Positions 28,608 to 38,455 are shown, numbered from the stretch's first letter. The stretch is DNA of 64,000 nt from Desulfosporosinus hippei DSM 8344 (GCF_900100785.1 NZ_FNCP01000006.1:62001-126000), one strand, 5' to 3'. A program made the numbers and translations. Notes: generated by a model from the letters alone, not told the origin.

Positions 28608-28637
28608 TTGACAGATTAAATTTTATTAGAGTATAAT
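28608..28637 (+). promoter_or_regulatory. rpmH promoter
   Basis: TTGACA (28608-28613), 18-bp spacer, TATAAT (28632-28637): full consensus at both boxes. It starts 20 bp from the outermost DnaA box and drives rpmH. Confidence 0.85.
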
Positions 28638-28700
28638 CTCTAAGTAAGTTTGATTGTCTTCGAAATGTTTTTCGTTTGAAATAAAGGAGGTGTCGTTAAA

Positions 28701-28835
28701 TTGAAGAGAACCTACCAACCGAAGAATCGGCGTCATAAACGTGTTCACGGTTTTTTAAGCCGTATGAGTACGCCAACGGGGCGAAATGTAATAAAGCGCC
28801 GTCGTTTAAAGGGTCGGAAGAAATTATCAGTTTAA
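28701..28835 (+). CDS. rpmH: 50S ribosomal protein L34
   Basis: 44 aa, very basic, family signature [20 protein letters not shown] then [23 protein letters not shown] start with AAAGGAGGTG ten bases upstream. Typical first gene on the right of oriC, followed by rnpA. A strong terminator sits directly after the stop. Confidence 0.98.
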   Translation: MKRTYQPKNRRHKRVHGFLSRMSTPTGRNVIKRRRLKGRKKLSV

Positions 28836-28861
28836 GGCCGCATTAATGTGGCCTTTTTTTT
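28836..28861 (+). terminator. Terminator of rpmH
   Basis: GGCCGCATTAATGTGGCC folds into a tight stem followed by T8. It probably limits read-through into rnpA. Confidence 0.85.
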
Positions 28862-29039
28862 ACATTAGGAAGAATAGTTTTCTGATGTGAAGTATCTATG
28901 GGGTAAGCGTCCATACATAAGTCGGCGGTCCCTTCCCAGATTTCATCATTTTTTATTGGGTAAACACACTTAATCTTTAAACGTTTAAACTAATGCATAG
29001 TGAGTTAGAATATAGAAGGTATGTAAACCTGGAGGATAT

Positions 29040-29378
29040 ATGCTGCAAAGGAAATTTCGCTTACGTCAAAAATCTGGATTTAAAGAAATTTTTGCGATCG
29101 GTAAAAATTACTCTGCAAAAAATGTAGCAATTTATGTATTATTTAAAGAACCTAATAGATTTGGTTTTATTGCTTCGAAGAAAGTCGGCAATGCGGTTCA
29201 AAGAAATCGTGCGAAAAGGCTTATGCGGGAGGTAATAAGACTTAACCTGCCGGAAATTAGAAAAGATATACAAATTATTTGTATTGCTAGGGCTAGAATC
29301 AAAGGAGTTTCTTACTCCGAAGTCGAAAGCAATATCATGTATATTTTGAAAAGAGCCAACACCTTAATAAAAAGGTGA
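29040..29378 (+). CDS. rnpA: Ribonuclease P protein component
   Basis: 112 aa, basic. Protein cofactor of RNase P for tRNA 5' maturation. Family motif [12 protein letters not shown] (the RNR box) and the N-terminal [15 protein letters not shown]; the central [10 protein letters not shown] is intact. GGAGG lies 4 bases before the ATG. Overlaps the start region of yidD. Confidence 0.96.
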   Translation: MLQRKFRLRQKSGFKEIFAIGKNYSAKNVAIYVLFKEPNRFGFIASKKVGNAVQRNRAKRLMREVIRLNLPEIRKDIQIICIARARIKGVSYSEVESNIMYILKRANTLIKR

Positions 29379-29386
29379 GATTAGTA

Positions 29387-29593
29387 ATGAGACGTATTCT
29401 AATTGTTTTAATTCGCTTTTATCAAATTTTTATATCTCCTCTAAAAGGGCCTACTTGTCGTTTCTATCCAAGTTGTTCGGAATATACTGCTCAGGCTTTG
29501 CTAAAGTACGGTCTTGTAAAAGGAAGTTGGAAATCTATTAAACGAATTTTAAAATGTCATCCGTTTCACCCAGGGGGACATGACCCAGTATAA
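29387..29593 (+). CDS. yidD: Membrane protein insertion efficiency factor YidD
   Basis: 68 aa with an amphipathic N-terminal helix and the family block [19 protein letters not shown] and [11 protein letters not shown]. Assists the YidC/Sec route. The ATG at 29387 with AAGGTGAG in front is preferred over the GTG at 29375, which overlaps the rnpA stop. Always between rnpA and yidC in Firmicutes. Confidence 0.95.
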   Translation: MRRILIVLIRFYQIFISPLKGPTCRFYPSCSEYTAQALLKYGLVKGSWKSIKRILKCHPFHPGGHDPV

Positions 29594-29604
29594 GGAGGGC
29601 TTTT

Positions 29605-30279
29605 GTGAGTACTATTGTTGAAGCAATGACTTATTTATTAAAGATACTATATAGTTTTTCTACTGCTGTTGGGTTGCCTTATTATGGTGTTGCGATTATT
29701 CTTTTGACTATCTTGATTAAGACTTTAATCTTTCCGCTCACTTATAAACAGATGGCCTCAATGCGCAAAACAGTAGATTTACAACCAAAGATCAAATCTA
29801 TCCAAGAAAAATATAAAAATAATAAAGAAAAAGCTAATGCTGCCGTTATGGAGTTGTATAAAGAACATAATGTAAATCCATTAGGTGGGTGTCTGCCAAT
29901 AGTTGTTCAGTTGCCGATTTTTTGGGCATTATATAGTGCATTGTTACATTTTCCTTATGATCCGGCTAATGCTTCAGCACATTTATTTTTAGGATTTGAT
30001 TTGACAAAAATTTATGGATTTGCGCTCTCATATCACTTGATTTTACCTATATTTGCAGCTGCGACTACATTTTTACAAACCAAGTTAACCAGTCCTAATG
30101 CTTCCACTGACCCAACTCAAAAAACAATGCTTTATATTATGCCGGTGTTTTTCGCGTACATTAGTGTTACGGTTCCAGCAGGTTTGGCTTTATATTGGGT
30201 TACTATGAATGTTGTGTCGATTTTTCAACAACTATTTATTAATAGTAGATTATCGAACAAAGGTAAGAAAGCAATATAG
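29605..30279 (+). CDS. yidC: Membrane protein insertase YidC/OxaA/SpoIIIJ family
   Basis: 224 aa. Inserts membrane proteins with or without SecYEG. Five hydrophobic helices, core blocks FPLTYKQMASMRK, NPLGGCLPIVVQLPIFWALYSAL and PAGLALYWVTMNVVSIFQQ. GTG start behind AAGGAGGGC. There is no N-terminal lipoprotein signal, unlike B. subtilis SpoIIIJ; short forms like this are common in Clostridia. Followed by jag, its usual partner. Confidence 0.96.
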   Translation: MSTIVEAMTYLLKILYSFSTAVGLPYYGVAIILLTILIKTLIFPLTYKQMASMRKTVDLQPKIKSIQEKYKNNKEKANAAVMELYKEHNVNPLGGCLPIVVQLPIFWALYSALLHFPYDPANASAHLFLGFDLTKIYGFALSYHLILPIFAAATTFLQTKLTSPNASTDPTQKTMLYIMPVFFAYISVTVPAGLALYWVTMNVVSIFQQLFINSRLSNKGKKAI

Positions 30280-30308
30280 GGATGTGTAAGGCGTGAGGAG
30301 GATCGTTC

Positions 30309-30935
30309 ATGAGGATTGCAGAGAAAACTGGGAAAACAGTTGAAGAGGCTATTACAGCGTGTCTTAACGAATTAGCCGTCGATCGTGATCGGGTAAAAAT
30401 AGAGGTTCTCGAAGAACCTGCCAAGAAAGGTTTATTTGGACTTTTTGGAACACGTTTAGCAAGGGTGCGAATTTCTTGTGAAGACAACCCGGGTATATTA
30501 GCTGCAGATTTTATTAAAAAAGTATGCCAAGTTATGAGTGTCAATGCTGATGCTCAGGTGAGCAAGGATGGGGAGCACTGGCATGTTAATATTAGTGGGC
30601 CTGAGCTTGGAATCCTGATAGGAAGACGTGGTGATACTCTAGATGCACTTCAATATTTAACGAATTTGGCAGTAGCTAAACAACTATCCGAAAGAGTTCG
30701 AATAGTTGTTGATGTTGAGGGATATAGGTTACGACGGGAAGAAACCTTGGTTCGTCTAGCAAAGAGATTATCTGAAAAGGTAAAGAGAACGGGTACAAGA
30801 ATAGTTTTAGAACCGATGAACCCTCATGAACGGCGGATTATACACACTTCTTTGCAGGATGAAGCTAGAATTGCAACCTTTAGTGAGGGAGATGATCCGA
30901 ATCGAAGGGTTGTCATATCACTGAAACGAGGCTAA
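30309..30935 (+). CDS. jag: RNA-binding protein Jag/KhpB (SpoIIIJ-associated)
   Basis: 208 aa. Jag-N domain (about 1-50, KTGKTVEEAITACLNELAV), KH domain (about 75-140, GILIGRRGDTLDALQYLTNL) and C-terminal R3H domain with MNPHERRIIHTSLQ. Binds RNA, probably with KhpA; in B. subtilis and streptococci it is linked to sporulation or cell division. GAGGAGG precedes the ATG. Confidence 0.95.
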   Translation: MRIAEKTGKTVEEAITACLNELAVDRDRVKIEVLEEPAKKGLFGLFGTRLARVRISCEDNPGILAADFIKKVCQVMSVNADAQVSKDGEHWHVNISGPELGILIGRRGDTLDALQYLTNLAVAKQLSERVRIVVDVEGYRLRREETLVRLAKRLSEKVKRTGTRIVLEPMNPHERRIIHTSLQDEARIATFSEGDDPNRRVVISLKRG

Positions 30936-30957
30936 GAGGGGTATACCCCTCTTTTTT
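30934..30957 (+). terminator. Terminator after jag
   Basis: AAGAGGGG and CCCCTCTT pair around TATA, followed by T6. It closes the rnpA-yidD-yidC-jag transcript. Confidence 0.9.
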
Positions 30958-31047
30958 ATTTTATTAAAGGAAACAATAATTTGTTTATTTGCTTTGTACT
31001 AAGAACAAATAATTAAAATAAAGTTTTGTTAATTGGAGATGAATACT

Positions 31048-32412
31048 TTGGAAGATACAATAGTTGCAATGGCTACCGCTATGGGTGAAGCTAGTATTCA
31101 TATTTTGAGATTAAGTGGTTCCGAAGCAGGAAAAATAATAGATAAATGTTTTAACCCACAAAATAGTGAACGTTGGCAATTAGGCGAAAACTTTACTCTG
31201 AATCTGGGACTATTTCATGATGAACATAAAGTTCTCGATGAAGTTTTAATTGGTAGAATGCTATCTCCGTTTTCATATACTGGTGAAGATGTCTATGAAA
31301 TTAACTGTCATGGTGGTCCCTACGTAGCCCAAAGAATTTTGCAAGAATGTATTAGAAATGGTGCCCGTTTAGCAGAAGCAGGTGAATTTTCTAAGAGGGC
31401 TTTTCTAAATGGAAAGTTAGATTTAATCCAAGCTGAAGCAGTTATTGATTTAATTAGTTCTCGAACAGAAACTTCTGCAAACTTAGCTTTAGCTCAGCTT
31501 AGTGGTGGACTCTCGCATCAAATAACAGATTTACGCGATAAAATATTAGAAATACTTGCTTATATTGAAGCTGGGATTGATTTCCCTGAAGATGATGTCG
31601 AAAGCCTTGATAGAAATAATTTGCAATCACTTATTGGTAAGACCTTAAGTAGTATTGAGGATCTTTTAAAAGGAAGTAAAACCGGTAAAATTCTCAGAGA
31701 TGGCTTATTAACAGTTATTGTAGGTCAACCTAATGTAGGAAAATCTAGTTTGCTCAATGCCCTATTGAAGGAAGATAGAGCAATTGTTACAGATATACCA
31801 GGGACAACCCGTGATGAAATAAGAGAATCGGTCAGTGTTGGTGGAATTCTTTTAAAGTTAGTAGATACGGCAGGAATTTGTGAGAGCAGTGATTTTGTTG
31901 AACGGCTGGGAATCGAACGATCATGGAATGCACTGAAGTCTGCAGAGCTTATCCTATTGGTTGTTCAGGCAAATATTCCTCTTACTGATGTTGAGAATGA
32001 AATTTTAAATACTTATAAAGATAAGGTTATTGTAGTTCTAAATAAGACAGACTTATTAAAGAGTCATCAAGAGGTTGTTATAAATAATAGCTATGGACTA
32101 TGTATACCCCTTTCTATTTTAGAGCATAGAGGATTTGATGAACTTGAGAATGCAATTCGAAAACGAGTCTTTCAGGGAGATACTGCTATATCATCTGATC
32201 CATTACTCTCAAATATTAGACAAATATCCTCACTAGATAATTGTAAAATTTCATTAAATCAAGCTTTAGAAAGTTTGCTCCAGGGAATGCCTTGGGATAT
32301 ACTCTCTATTGATATTCGACATGCCTTACAAGATATTTCAGAAATAACGGGTCATAATGTACAAGAATCACTTCTTGACGATATTTTCTCTCGATTTTGT
32401 ATAGGAAAGTAG
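31048..32412 (+). CDS. mnmE: tRNA modification GTPase MnmE
   Basis: 454 aa. With MnmG it makes the cmnm5 modification at U34 of several tRNAs. N-terminal TrmE fold, helical domain, and an inserted G domain: GQPNVGKSS, DIPGTTRDE, DTAGI and NKTD. It ends in the conserved FCIGK, whose Cys is typical. Preferred start: TTG at 31048, giving M-EDTIVAMATA as in the family, with GGAG 8 bases upstream; the frame also allows an ATG at 31039 with no room for a ribosome-binding site. Nine bases before mnmG. Confidence 0.95.
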   Translation: MEDTIVAMATAMGEASIHILRLSGSEAGKIIDKCFNPQNSERWQLGENFTLNLGLFHDEHKVLDEVLIGRMLSPFSYTGEDVYEINCHGGPYVAQRILQECIRNGARLAEAGEFSKRAFLNGKLDLIQAEAVIDLISSRTETSANLALAQLSGGLSHQITDLRDKILEILAYIEAGIDFPEDDVESLDRNNLQSLIGKTLSSIEDLLKGSKTGKILRDGLLTVIVGQPNVGKSSLLNALLKEDRAIVTDIPGTTRDEIRESVSVGGILLKLVDTAGICESSDFVERLGIERSWNALKSAELILLVVQANIPLTDVENEILNTYKDKVIVVLNKTDLLKSHQEVVINNSYGLCIPLSILEHRGFDELENAIRKRVFQGDTAISSDPLLSNIRQISSLDNCKISLNQALESLLQGMPWDILSIDIRHALQDISEITGHNVQESLLDDIFSRFCIGK

Positions 32413-32420
32413 GAAGAGCT

Positions 32421-34322
32421 TTGGAATACTTTGCTGGAAAATATGATGTGATAGTAGTTGGAGCCGGACATGCCGGGTGTGAGGCTGCTCTTGCTGCTGC
32501 ACGAATTGGATGTGAAACGCTTTTATTAACTCTAAACTTAGATACGGTTGCCCATATGCCATGTAATCCTTCACTTGGAGGACCGGCTAAGGGGCATCTG
32601 GTACGCGAAATTGACGCCTTAGGCGGCCAAATGGGTATCATAGCAGACAAAACATCTATACAGGCTAAGATGTTAAACACGGGAAAAGGACCTGCCGTTC
32701 ATGCCTTAAGAATTCAGTCGGATAAACAAGCCTATCAAGCTCAGATGCGTAATGCATTGTTGTCACAACCTAGATTAACTATAGTTCAAAGCTTGGTAGA
32801 GAAACTTGTCATAAATAATTATTCAATAGCTGGTGTTGTAACTCGTACAGGTGCACGTTTTGAATCCAATAACGTAGTATTGACAAGTGGTACCTATCTA
32901 AGAGGGAGAATTATTATTGGCGATTCTATGTATGAAGGTGGACCTAATGGTCAAATGCCTGCAATTTCTCTTTCAGAGTCGCTCAAAGAGTATGGTGTAG
33001 AATTAGGAAGGTTTAAAACTGGAACTCCTCCAAGAATTCAGCGGCAATCAGTAGATTATTCTAAATTTAGAATACAACCTGGAGATGAAAGACCTTGGGG
33101 GTTTTCCTTTCTACCGACAGAGAGCATTTTTTGGCAAGGTGATACTTCTAAACAAGTCCCTTGCTGGTTAGGATATACATCAACGATTACCCACGATATT
33201 ATTCGTGAGAATCTCTATCGGGCGCCATTGTATTCGGGTAAAATTGAGGGTATTGGCCCACGTTATTGTCCTTCAATTGAAGACAAAATTGTTCGTTTTG
33301 CTGAAAGGGATGCTCATCAGATTTTTTTAGAACCGGAAGGTTGGCAAAGTGATGAGCTTTATGTAGCTGGTCTTTCAACCAGTATGCCTGAGGATGTTCA
33401 AGTAAAAATTCTACAAAGCATTTCAGGTTTAGAGCATGTTCGAATGCTCCGTCCAGGGTATGCAATTGAATATGATTATGTATTACCTCATCAACTTTCT
33501 CTTAGTCTAGAAGTACGTCAATTAAATGGCTTGTTTACTGCTGGTCAGTTAAATGGTACTTCTGGGTATGAAGAGGCAGCTGCTCAAGGTTTGATGGCAG
33601 GGATAAATGCTGCTCTTCGGGCTCTAGCTAAAGAACCTTTTGTGCTGCGACGCTCTGATGGTTATTTGGGAGTTTTAGTTGATGATCTAGTCACAAAGGG
33701 GGTTAAGGAGCCCTATCGCTTATTGACATCAAGAGCGGAGTATCGGCTTGTTCTGCGTCAAGATAATGCTGATTTAAGAATGACAGAAAAAGGAAGATTC
33801 ATTGGCTTAGTGAGTGATGATCGTTGGCAACGGTTTCAAGAGAAGAAAAGTAATTTGATGTATATTAATCAACTATTAAAAACTAATGTATTCTCCCCAT
33901 TCAATGAAACCTTGCAGAAAGTAATGATTGAGGTGAATTCTACTCCAACACGTGGAGGAATAAGTGCTCAAGATTTAATTCGTAGGCCGGAGATTACTCT
34001 TAAACAAATAGTTGAACTTATACCTGAATTTAATAATTTGGATTCTGAAGTGTTAGAGGAAGCCGAGATAGAAGCTAAATACTCTGGATATATTGAAAAA
34101 CAATGGGCGGAAATTGAGAAGTTTTCTAAGCTGGAAGACCTAATTTTACCTAAGAATCTCCGTTATGAAGATATCCGCGGTTTATCTACCGAGGGGCGAC
34201 AAAGACTAATGGAAGTTACCCCTTTAAATTTGGGGCAAGCTTCCCGAATTACAGGAGTAAGCCCGGCAGATGTCTCAGTATTATTGGTCTCTTTAGAACA
34301 ACGTCGCCGAAGGGAGAAATAA
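32421..34322 (+). CDS. mnmG: tRNA uridine-5-carboxymethylaminomethyl modification enzyme MnmG
   Basis: 633 aa, FAD protein partner of MnmE. Rossmann motif VVGAGHAGCEAALAAAR, MPCNPSLGGPAKGHLVREIDALGG, NGTSGYEEAAAQGLMAGINAA and DDLVTKGVKEPYRLLTSRAEYR. The TTG at 32421 behind AGGAAGAG gives M-EYFAGKYDVIVVGAG; an earlier in-frame start would overlap the mnmE end. Normal length. Confidence 0.97.
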   Translation: MEYFAGKYDVIVVGAGHAGCEAALAAARIGCETLLLTLNLDTVAHMPCNPSLGGPAKGHLVREIDALGGQMGIIADKTSIQAKMLNTGKGPAVHALRIQSDKQAYQAQMRNALLSQPRLTIVQSLVEKLVINNYSIAGVVTRTGARFESNNVVLTSGTYLRGRIIIGDSMYEGGPNGQMPAISLSESLKEYGVELGRFKTGTPPRIQRQSVDYSKFRIQPGDERPWGFSFLPTESIFWQGDTSKQVPCWLGYTSTITHDIIRENLYRAPLYSGKIEGIGPRYCPSIEDKIVRFAERDAHQIFLEPEGWQSDELYVAGLSTSMPEDVQVKILQSISGLEHVRMLRPGYAIEYDYVLPHQLSLSLEVRQLNGLFTAGQLNGTSGYEEAAAQGLMAGINAALRALAKEPFVLRRSDGYLGVLVDDLVTKGVKEPYRLLTSRAEYRLVLRQDNADLRMTEKGRFIGLVSDDRWQRFQEKKSNLMYINQLLKTNVFSPFNETLQKVMIEVNSTPTRGGISAQDLIRRPEITLKQIVELIPEFNNLDSEVLEEAEIEAKYSGYIEKQWAEIEKFSKLEDLILPKNLRYEDIRGLSTEGRQRLMEVTPLNLGQASRITGVSPADVSVLLVSLEQRRRREK

Positions 34323-34323
34323 C

Positions 34324-35043
34324 GTGTTCAGTGAGTATTCAACCCTTATTAAGGGGTTAACCTATAATCATATAGGATATGAATTGTCTGAATCTCAAAT
34401 GGATCAGTTCTGCTTGTTTGGAGACCTGTTAATCGAGTGGAATCAGAAACTCAATTTGACAAGAATCACAGACCCCCAGGAAGTAATTTTAAAACATTTC
34501 ATTGATTCCATGGTTCTTGCCCAATATATACAGGGTGAGCATTTTGCAGATCTGGGCACCGGAGCGGGCTTTCCCGGAATACCACTTAAAATTTTGCTTC
34601 CTGAGTTAAGTGTCGTGCTTGTTGATTCGCTGAAGAAGAGATTAGACTTCCTTGATATTGTTATTAAGACCTTAAAGTTAAATAAAATTGTTACAAATCA
34701 TGCCAGAGCCGAGGATTTTGGACGTAATCAACAATATAGAGGTTTTTTTGATACAGTTTGTTCACGTGCTGTAGCACGTTTACCTATTTTGTTAGAGTAT
34801 GCTATGCCTATTCTTAAAGTTAATGGTCGATTCATTGCTGCTAAAGGCTTGAATGCAGATCAAGAGCTAGCTGAATCAAAAAATGCATTGTTGGTTCTAA
34901 ATGGGAAACCCGAAGGAATTGAAAAGTATAATTTAGGGCATAGTGCAGAGCATCGAGCAGTAATATTAATTCGTAAAGTTGGAAAAACTCCATCCCAATA
35001 CCCGCGCAAGGCAGGAACTCCTAGTAAGAATCCTATTATTTAG
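34324..35043 (+). CDS. rsmG: 16S rRNA (guanine527-N7)-methyltransferase
   Basis: 239 aa. SAM-dependent methyltransferase (GidB). SAM-binding block FADLGTGAGFPGIPLKILLP, family motifs WNQKLNLTRITDP and SRAVARLPILLEYA. GTG start one base after the mnmG stop, so probably translationally coupled. The C-terminus has a short basic Pro-rich tail. Confidence 0.96.
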   Translation: MFSEYSTLIKGLTYNHIGYELSESQMDQFCLFGDLLIEWNQKLNLTRITDPQEVILKHFIDSMVLAQYIQGEHFADLGTGAGFPGIPLKILLPELSVVLVDSLKKRLDFLDIVIKTLKLNKIVTNHARAEDFGRNQQYRGFFDTVCSRAVARLPILLEYAMPILKVNGRFIAAKGLNADQELAESKNALLVLNGKPEGIEKYNLGHSAEHRAVILIRKVGKTPSQYPRKAGTPSKNPII

Positions 35044-35051
35044 ACAATAAT

Positions 35052-35095
35052 TTTGGCTAGGGCATTACTCTTTTTGAGTGTAAGGCTCTTTTTTA
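35052..35095 (+). terminator. Possible terminator after rsmG
   Basis: GGGCATTACTC and GAGTGTAAGGCTC form an imperfect hairpin with a T5 loop, then T6. The pairing is irregular. Confidence 0.5.
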
Positions 35096-35185
35096 TGACG
35101 GACAGTGAAGGAAATAGGATTAGAACGTCGAATTTAACAATAAAGTGCTGTATTGCAGGGTGTAGGTATAGTAGGGGGTGGCAAT

Positions 35186-36634
35186 TTGGAAGATTCACAA
35201 AATCAAAGGTTTAGAAGAGATAATGCTAATCTAGTTTCGGGGACAGAGCTCAGTAGAAGACATCGAAGAAGTGCAAGGAAACAAAGATTTAAGTTCGATT
35301 TTAAAAAGAGTAAAAGATTATATATATCATTAGGACTTATAATAAGTTTCTTAGTTGTTGTTGCTCTCTCGGCTACGATATATACCTGGGATCAGCATCT
35401 AATTGTTGATGGAGTCACAATTTCTGATGTTGATGTAGGTAATATGACAATGGATCAAGCCAAGGAGACAATGGAATTGGAAGTTGAACGTCTTCTTGGG
35501 CAAACCGTAAAGCTTAACGTGGATGATGAAGTAAAAGAAGTTAAATTAGAAGATTTAGGCTTAACTGTCTCTGCAGATGCCGCATTAGAGGAAGCTTATC
35601 AAGTTAGTAGAAGAGGAACAATTATAAATAAAGTATTAGCTAAGATGAAAACTTCTGAGGGCATTAATTTGGGATTGGCACAGGAATGGGACGACGATAA
35701 ATTACTACAACGACTTAACAAAGATTTAGGAGAATTTAATAAGCCTGCCATAGATGCATCTTTTGATATTAATCCTCATAACTCAATGGTTATAAAAAAG
35801 GAAGTCGTTGGAAGAGTTATCGATACCGAAGATTTAGTTGATCGGATCAAAGATATCGATATTTTCTCCCAAGTGCCAGAGTTTACGGTAAAGTATAAAG
35901 ATCAACTTCCAATTGTAACTGCTGCCCAATTAGAAGAACAAAAAATTACTGGATTACTGGCCAGTTATACTACACGTTTTGATCCCTCTCAAACTGCAAG
36001 ATCAGAAAATGTTCGCATTGCTGCTAGAGCTATGGATAAGGCTGTTATAAAACCAGGTGAAACTTTATCCTTTAACAAGATTGTTGGTGAAAGAACTGTT
36101 GAGGCTGGCTATAAAGATGCCTATATAATCGTTAATGGTAAATTTGTTCCCGGATTAGCAGGCGGAATATGTCAAGTATCCAGCACTCTTTATAATACGG
36201 GATTATTGGCTAATTTACCTGTTACTCAGAGAAGCAATCATGATTTAGCTATCTCATACGTACCACTTGGACAAGATGCCACTGTTGCTTACCCAGATCT
36301 CGACTTAAAGTTTAACAATAATACAGGTGGGTATCTACTTGTTCGTACAAAGGTAAGTAGTAATTCTGTAACAATTGAACTCTTTGGAAAGCTTGTTCAA
36401 GGACAAGAAGTGCTTATATCGAGTAAGATCGAGTCAGTTATTCCAGTTGAAGAACAACGTTTAGTCGATGAAACTCTTGCTCATGGAGTTTCACGTACCA
36501 CTCAAGAGGGTCAGCCCGGATATGTGGTTAAATCCTTCCGAACTATTAAGTTGAATGGTAATATCAAAAATACAGAAACACTTAATCAAAGTCGGTACGC
36601 ACCCTTACCTAAAATTATTTCAGTTGGTGCATAA
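35186..36634 (+). CDS. VanW family protein with peptidoglycan-binding and G5 domains
   Basis: About 482 aa. A basic cytoplasmic N-terminus (RRHRRSARKQR), one membrane anchor (about 50-72), then an extracellular part: a PG_binding_4-like region (VDGVTISDVDVGNMTMDQAKETM), the VanW domain (about 270-400: KPGETLSFNKIVGERTVEAGY, GLAGGICQVSSTLYNT, NHDLAISYVPLGQDATV), and a C-terminal G5-like stretch with VVKSFRTIKLNG. Like B. subtilis YoaR; a role in the cell wall is likely but undefined. The start TTG at 35186 has AGGGGGTGG upstream. It stands alone between rsmG and parA. Confidence 0.88.
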   Translation: MEDSQNQRFRRDNANLVSGTELSRRHRRSARKQRFKFDFKKSKRLYISLGLIISFLVVVALSATIYTWDQHLIVDGVTISDVDVGNMTMDQAKETMELEVERLLGQTVKLNVDDEVKEVKLEDLGLTVSADAALEEAYQVSRRGTIINKVLAKMKTSEGINLGLAQEWDDDKLLQRLNKDLGEFNKPAIDASFDINPHNSMVIKKEVVGRVIDTEDLVDRIKDIDIFSQVPEFTVKYKDQLPIVTAAQLEEQKITGLLASYTTRFDPSQTARSENVRIAARAMDKAVIKPGETLSFNKIVGERTVEAGYKDAYIIVNGKFVPGLAGGICQVSSTLYNTGLLANLPVTQRSNHDLAISYVPLGQDATVAYPDLDLKFNNNTGGYLLVRTKVSSNSVTIELFGKLVQGQEVLISSKIESVIPVEEQRLVDETLAHGVSRTTQEGQPGYVVKSFRTIKLNGNIKNTETLNQSRYAPLPKIISVGA

Positions 36635-36662
36635 TTTTATAAGATTATTATTTTTAATTTGT

Positions 36663-36688
36663 AAAAAAGCGTCAAAAGCGCTTTTTTT
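36663..36688 (+). terminator. Terminator after the VanW gene
   Basis: AAAAAAGCG and CGCTTTTTTT pair around a short loop with a terminal T7 run, 30 nt after the stop. Confidence 0.8.
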
Positions 36689-36849
36689 ATTGGGTTTGGT
36701 TTGATACTATCAGAGAGTACACATTTTTCGTCTTTAATCGAATCTGTATATAAGATTTCAATGACCTGAACCAGTTTCGTCGATAGAATAATTTGTTTCT
36801 AAGATCATGTAGATAGTATTGTATTGTGTAATGAAGGAAGTGCTGGCTA

Positions 36850-37614
36850 TTGATAACTAATGTGATCGCTATTGCTAATCAAAAAGGCGGAGTCGCTAAA
36901 ACTACAACAGCGATAAATTTGAGTGCCTGTCTGTCGGAACTAGGTAAACGTGTCTTACTTATTGACCTAGATCCACAAGGTAATGCTACTAGTGGTATGG
37001 GAATCGTCAAAAATAAGCTGACTCGATGTATTTATGACGTTCTTATCAATGATGTTCCTTTAGAACAGGTTATTATGAAAACTGAGCAAAAAGGCTTAAA
37101 GGTTGTGCCTGCAAGAATTGAACTTGCCGGTGCAGAAATTGAACTTGTTTCTCAAAGTTCACGTGAAGCGAAATTAAGGAAGGCTATTGAAGACGTAAAA
37201 AATGATTATGATTTTATCTTTATTGATTGTCCTCCTTCTTTAGGGCTTCTAACAATTAATGCGCTCACTGCTGCTACAGATGTAATCATACCGATTCAAT
37301 GCGAGTATTATGCTCTTGAAGGGTTAACACTACTAATGAATACCTTGGATCGTGTTCGAAAACATCTTAACCCAAAATTAAATATCTTGGGAGCCCTCTT
37401 AACAATGTTTGATGCTCGCACCAATCTATCGATTCAAGTAGTTGATGAAGTCAAGAAGTACTTTCCGCAAAAGGTTTTTCGCAATATTGTTCCGCGTAAT
37501 GTACGCCTCAGTGAGGCTCCTAGTCATGGTAAGGCAATCAATACTTATGATTCCCGGTCTAGAGGTGCAGAAGTTTATCGTGATTTAGCTAAGGAGGTGT
37601 TAGAACGTGTCTAA
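36850..37614 (+). CDS. parA: ParA/Soj chromosome-partitioning ATPase
   Basis: 254 aa. Deviant Walker A KGGVAKTT (near 12-19, with signature Lys), LLIDLDPQGNATSGMG, FIFIDCPPSLGLLTINAL. Short Soj-type without an N-terminal DNA-binding extension. Soj moves oriC-proximal DNA and regulates DnaA in B. subtilis. TTG start at 36850 behind AAGGAAG; a GTG four codons later is an alternative. Overlaps parB by 8 bp. Confidence 0.96.
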   Translation: MITNVIAIANQKGGVAKTTTAINLSACLSELGKRVLLIDLDPQGNATSGMGIVKNKLTRCIYDVLINDVPLEQVIMKTEQKGLKVVPARIELAGAEIELVSQSSREAKLRKAIEDVKNDYDFIFIDCPPSLGLLTINALTAATDVIIPIQCEYYALEGLTLLMNTLDRVRKHLNPKLNILGALLTMFDARTNLSIQVVDEVKKYFPQKVFRNIVPRNVRLSEAPSHGKAINTYDSRSRGAEVYRDLAKEVLERV

Positions 37615-38455
37615 GAAGGGACTTGGTCGGGGACTTCAAGCACTCCTATCAGATGATTTAGGTGGTAATGAAGAAAGTATTAAAGAAATCCCAGTATCAA
37701 TTATAGACCCTAACCCTGAGCAACCGAGAAGGGAATTCGATCCTCAAGGACTAAATGATCTTGCAGACTCCTTACGAGTACATGGATTGTTACAACCTAT
37801 TCTGGTTAGATCGTCCGGCGACAGGTATATTTTAATCGCCGGTGAACGACGCCTTCGTGCTGCAAAGATTGTCGGACAATCTACTATAAAGTGCATTGTT
37901 CAAGAGTGCAGTGATCAAGAAATGGCCGAGAGAGCATTAATTGAGAATATTCAGCGTGCTGATTTATCTCCTGTTGATGAAGGACTGGCCTATGAGAAAC
38001 TTATTAAAGAATACGGATTGAGCCAAGAACAAGTTGCACAACGTGTTGGCAAGGCTCGATCAACAATAACTAATCTTCTACGGATAATACAATTACCAAA
38101 TGCTATTCTTGATTTACTTCGAAGTAACTCTATCTCATTAGGCCATGCCAAGGTGTTGTTGGGTGTTAAAGATACAACTTTACAAGTCTTAACTGCTCAA
38201 AAAGCCGCTAAAGAACAACTGTCTGTTCGAGATACTGAAAGTTTGATCAACAGACTTTCGGAGAAATCAGATAAGGTGCGACATACTCGGGAGTTTAGTC
38301 CTTTACTAAACCAAGTGCAAGATCATCTTAGGAGCTGTTTTCAAACAAAAGTCAATATTAAGGGTGACACTAAACGCGGCAGCATCGAGGTTCAGTTTTT
38401 TTCGGAAGAAGAGTTGAATAGGTTACTAGAGCTTTGGAACATCCGCATAGAGTAA
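37607..38455 (+). CDS. parB: ParB/Spo0J centromere-binding protein
   Basis: 282 aa. CTP-dependent sliding clamp that loads at parS. N-terminal GRGLQALL box that stimulates ParA, CTP-binding motifs GERRLRAAK and ENIQRADLSPVDEG, helix-turn-helix LSQEQVAQRVGKARSTITNLLR, C-terminal dimer domain. GTG start with AAGGAGGTG in the end of parA. Its last codons lie inside the parS palindrome. Confidence 0.97.
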   Translation: MSKKGLGRGLQALLSDDLGGNEESIKEIPVSIIDPNPEQPRREFDPQGLNDLADSLRVHGLLQPILVRSSGDRYILIAGERRLRAAKIVGQSTIKCIVQECSDQEMAERALIENIQRADLSPVDEGLAYEKLIKEYGLSQEQVAQRVGKARSTITNLLRIIQLPNAILDLLRSNSISLGHAKVLLGVKDTTLQVLTAQKAAKEQLSVRDTESLINRLSEKSDKVRHTREFSPLLNQVQDHLRSCFQTKVNIKGDTKRGSIEVQFFSEEELNRLLELWNIRIE

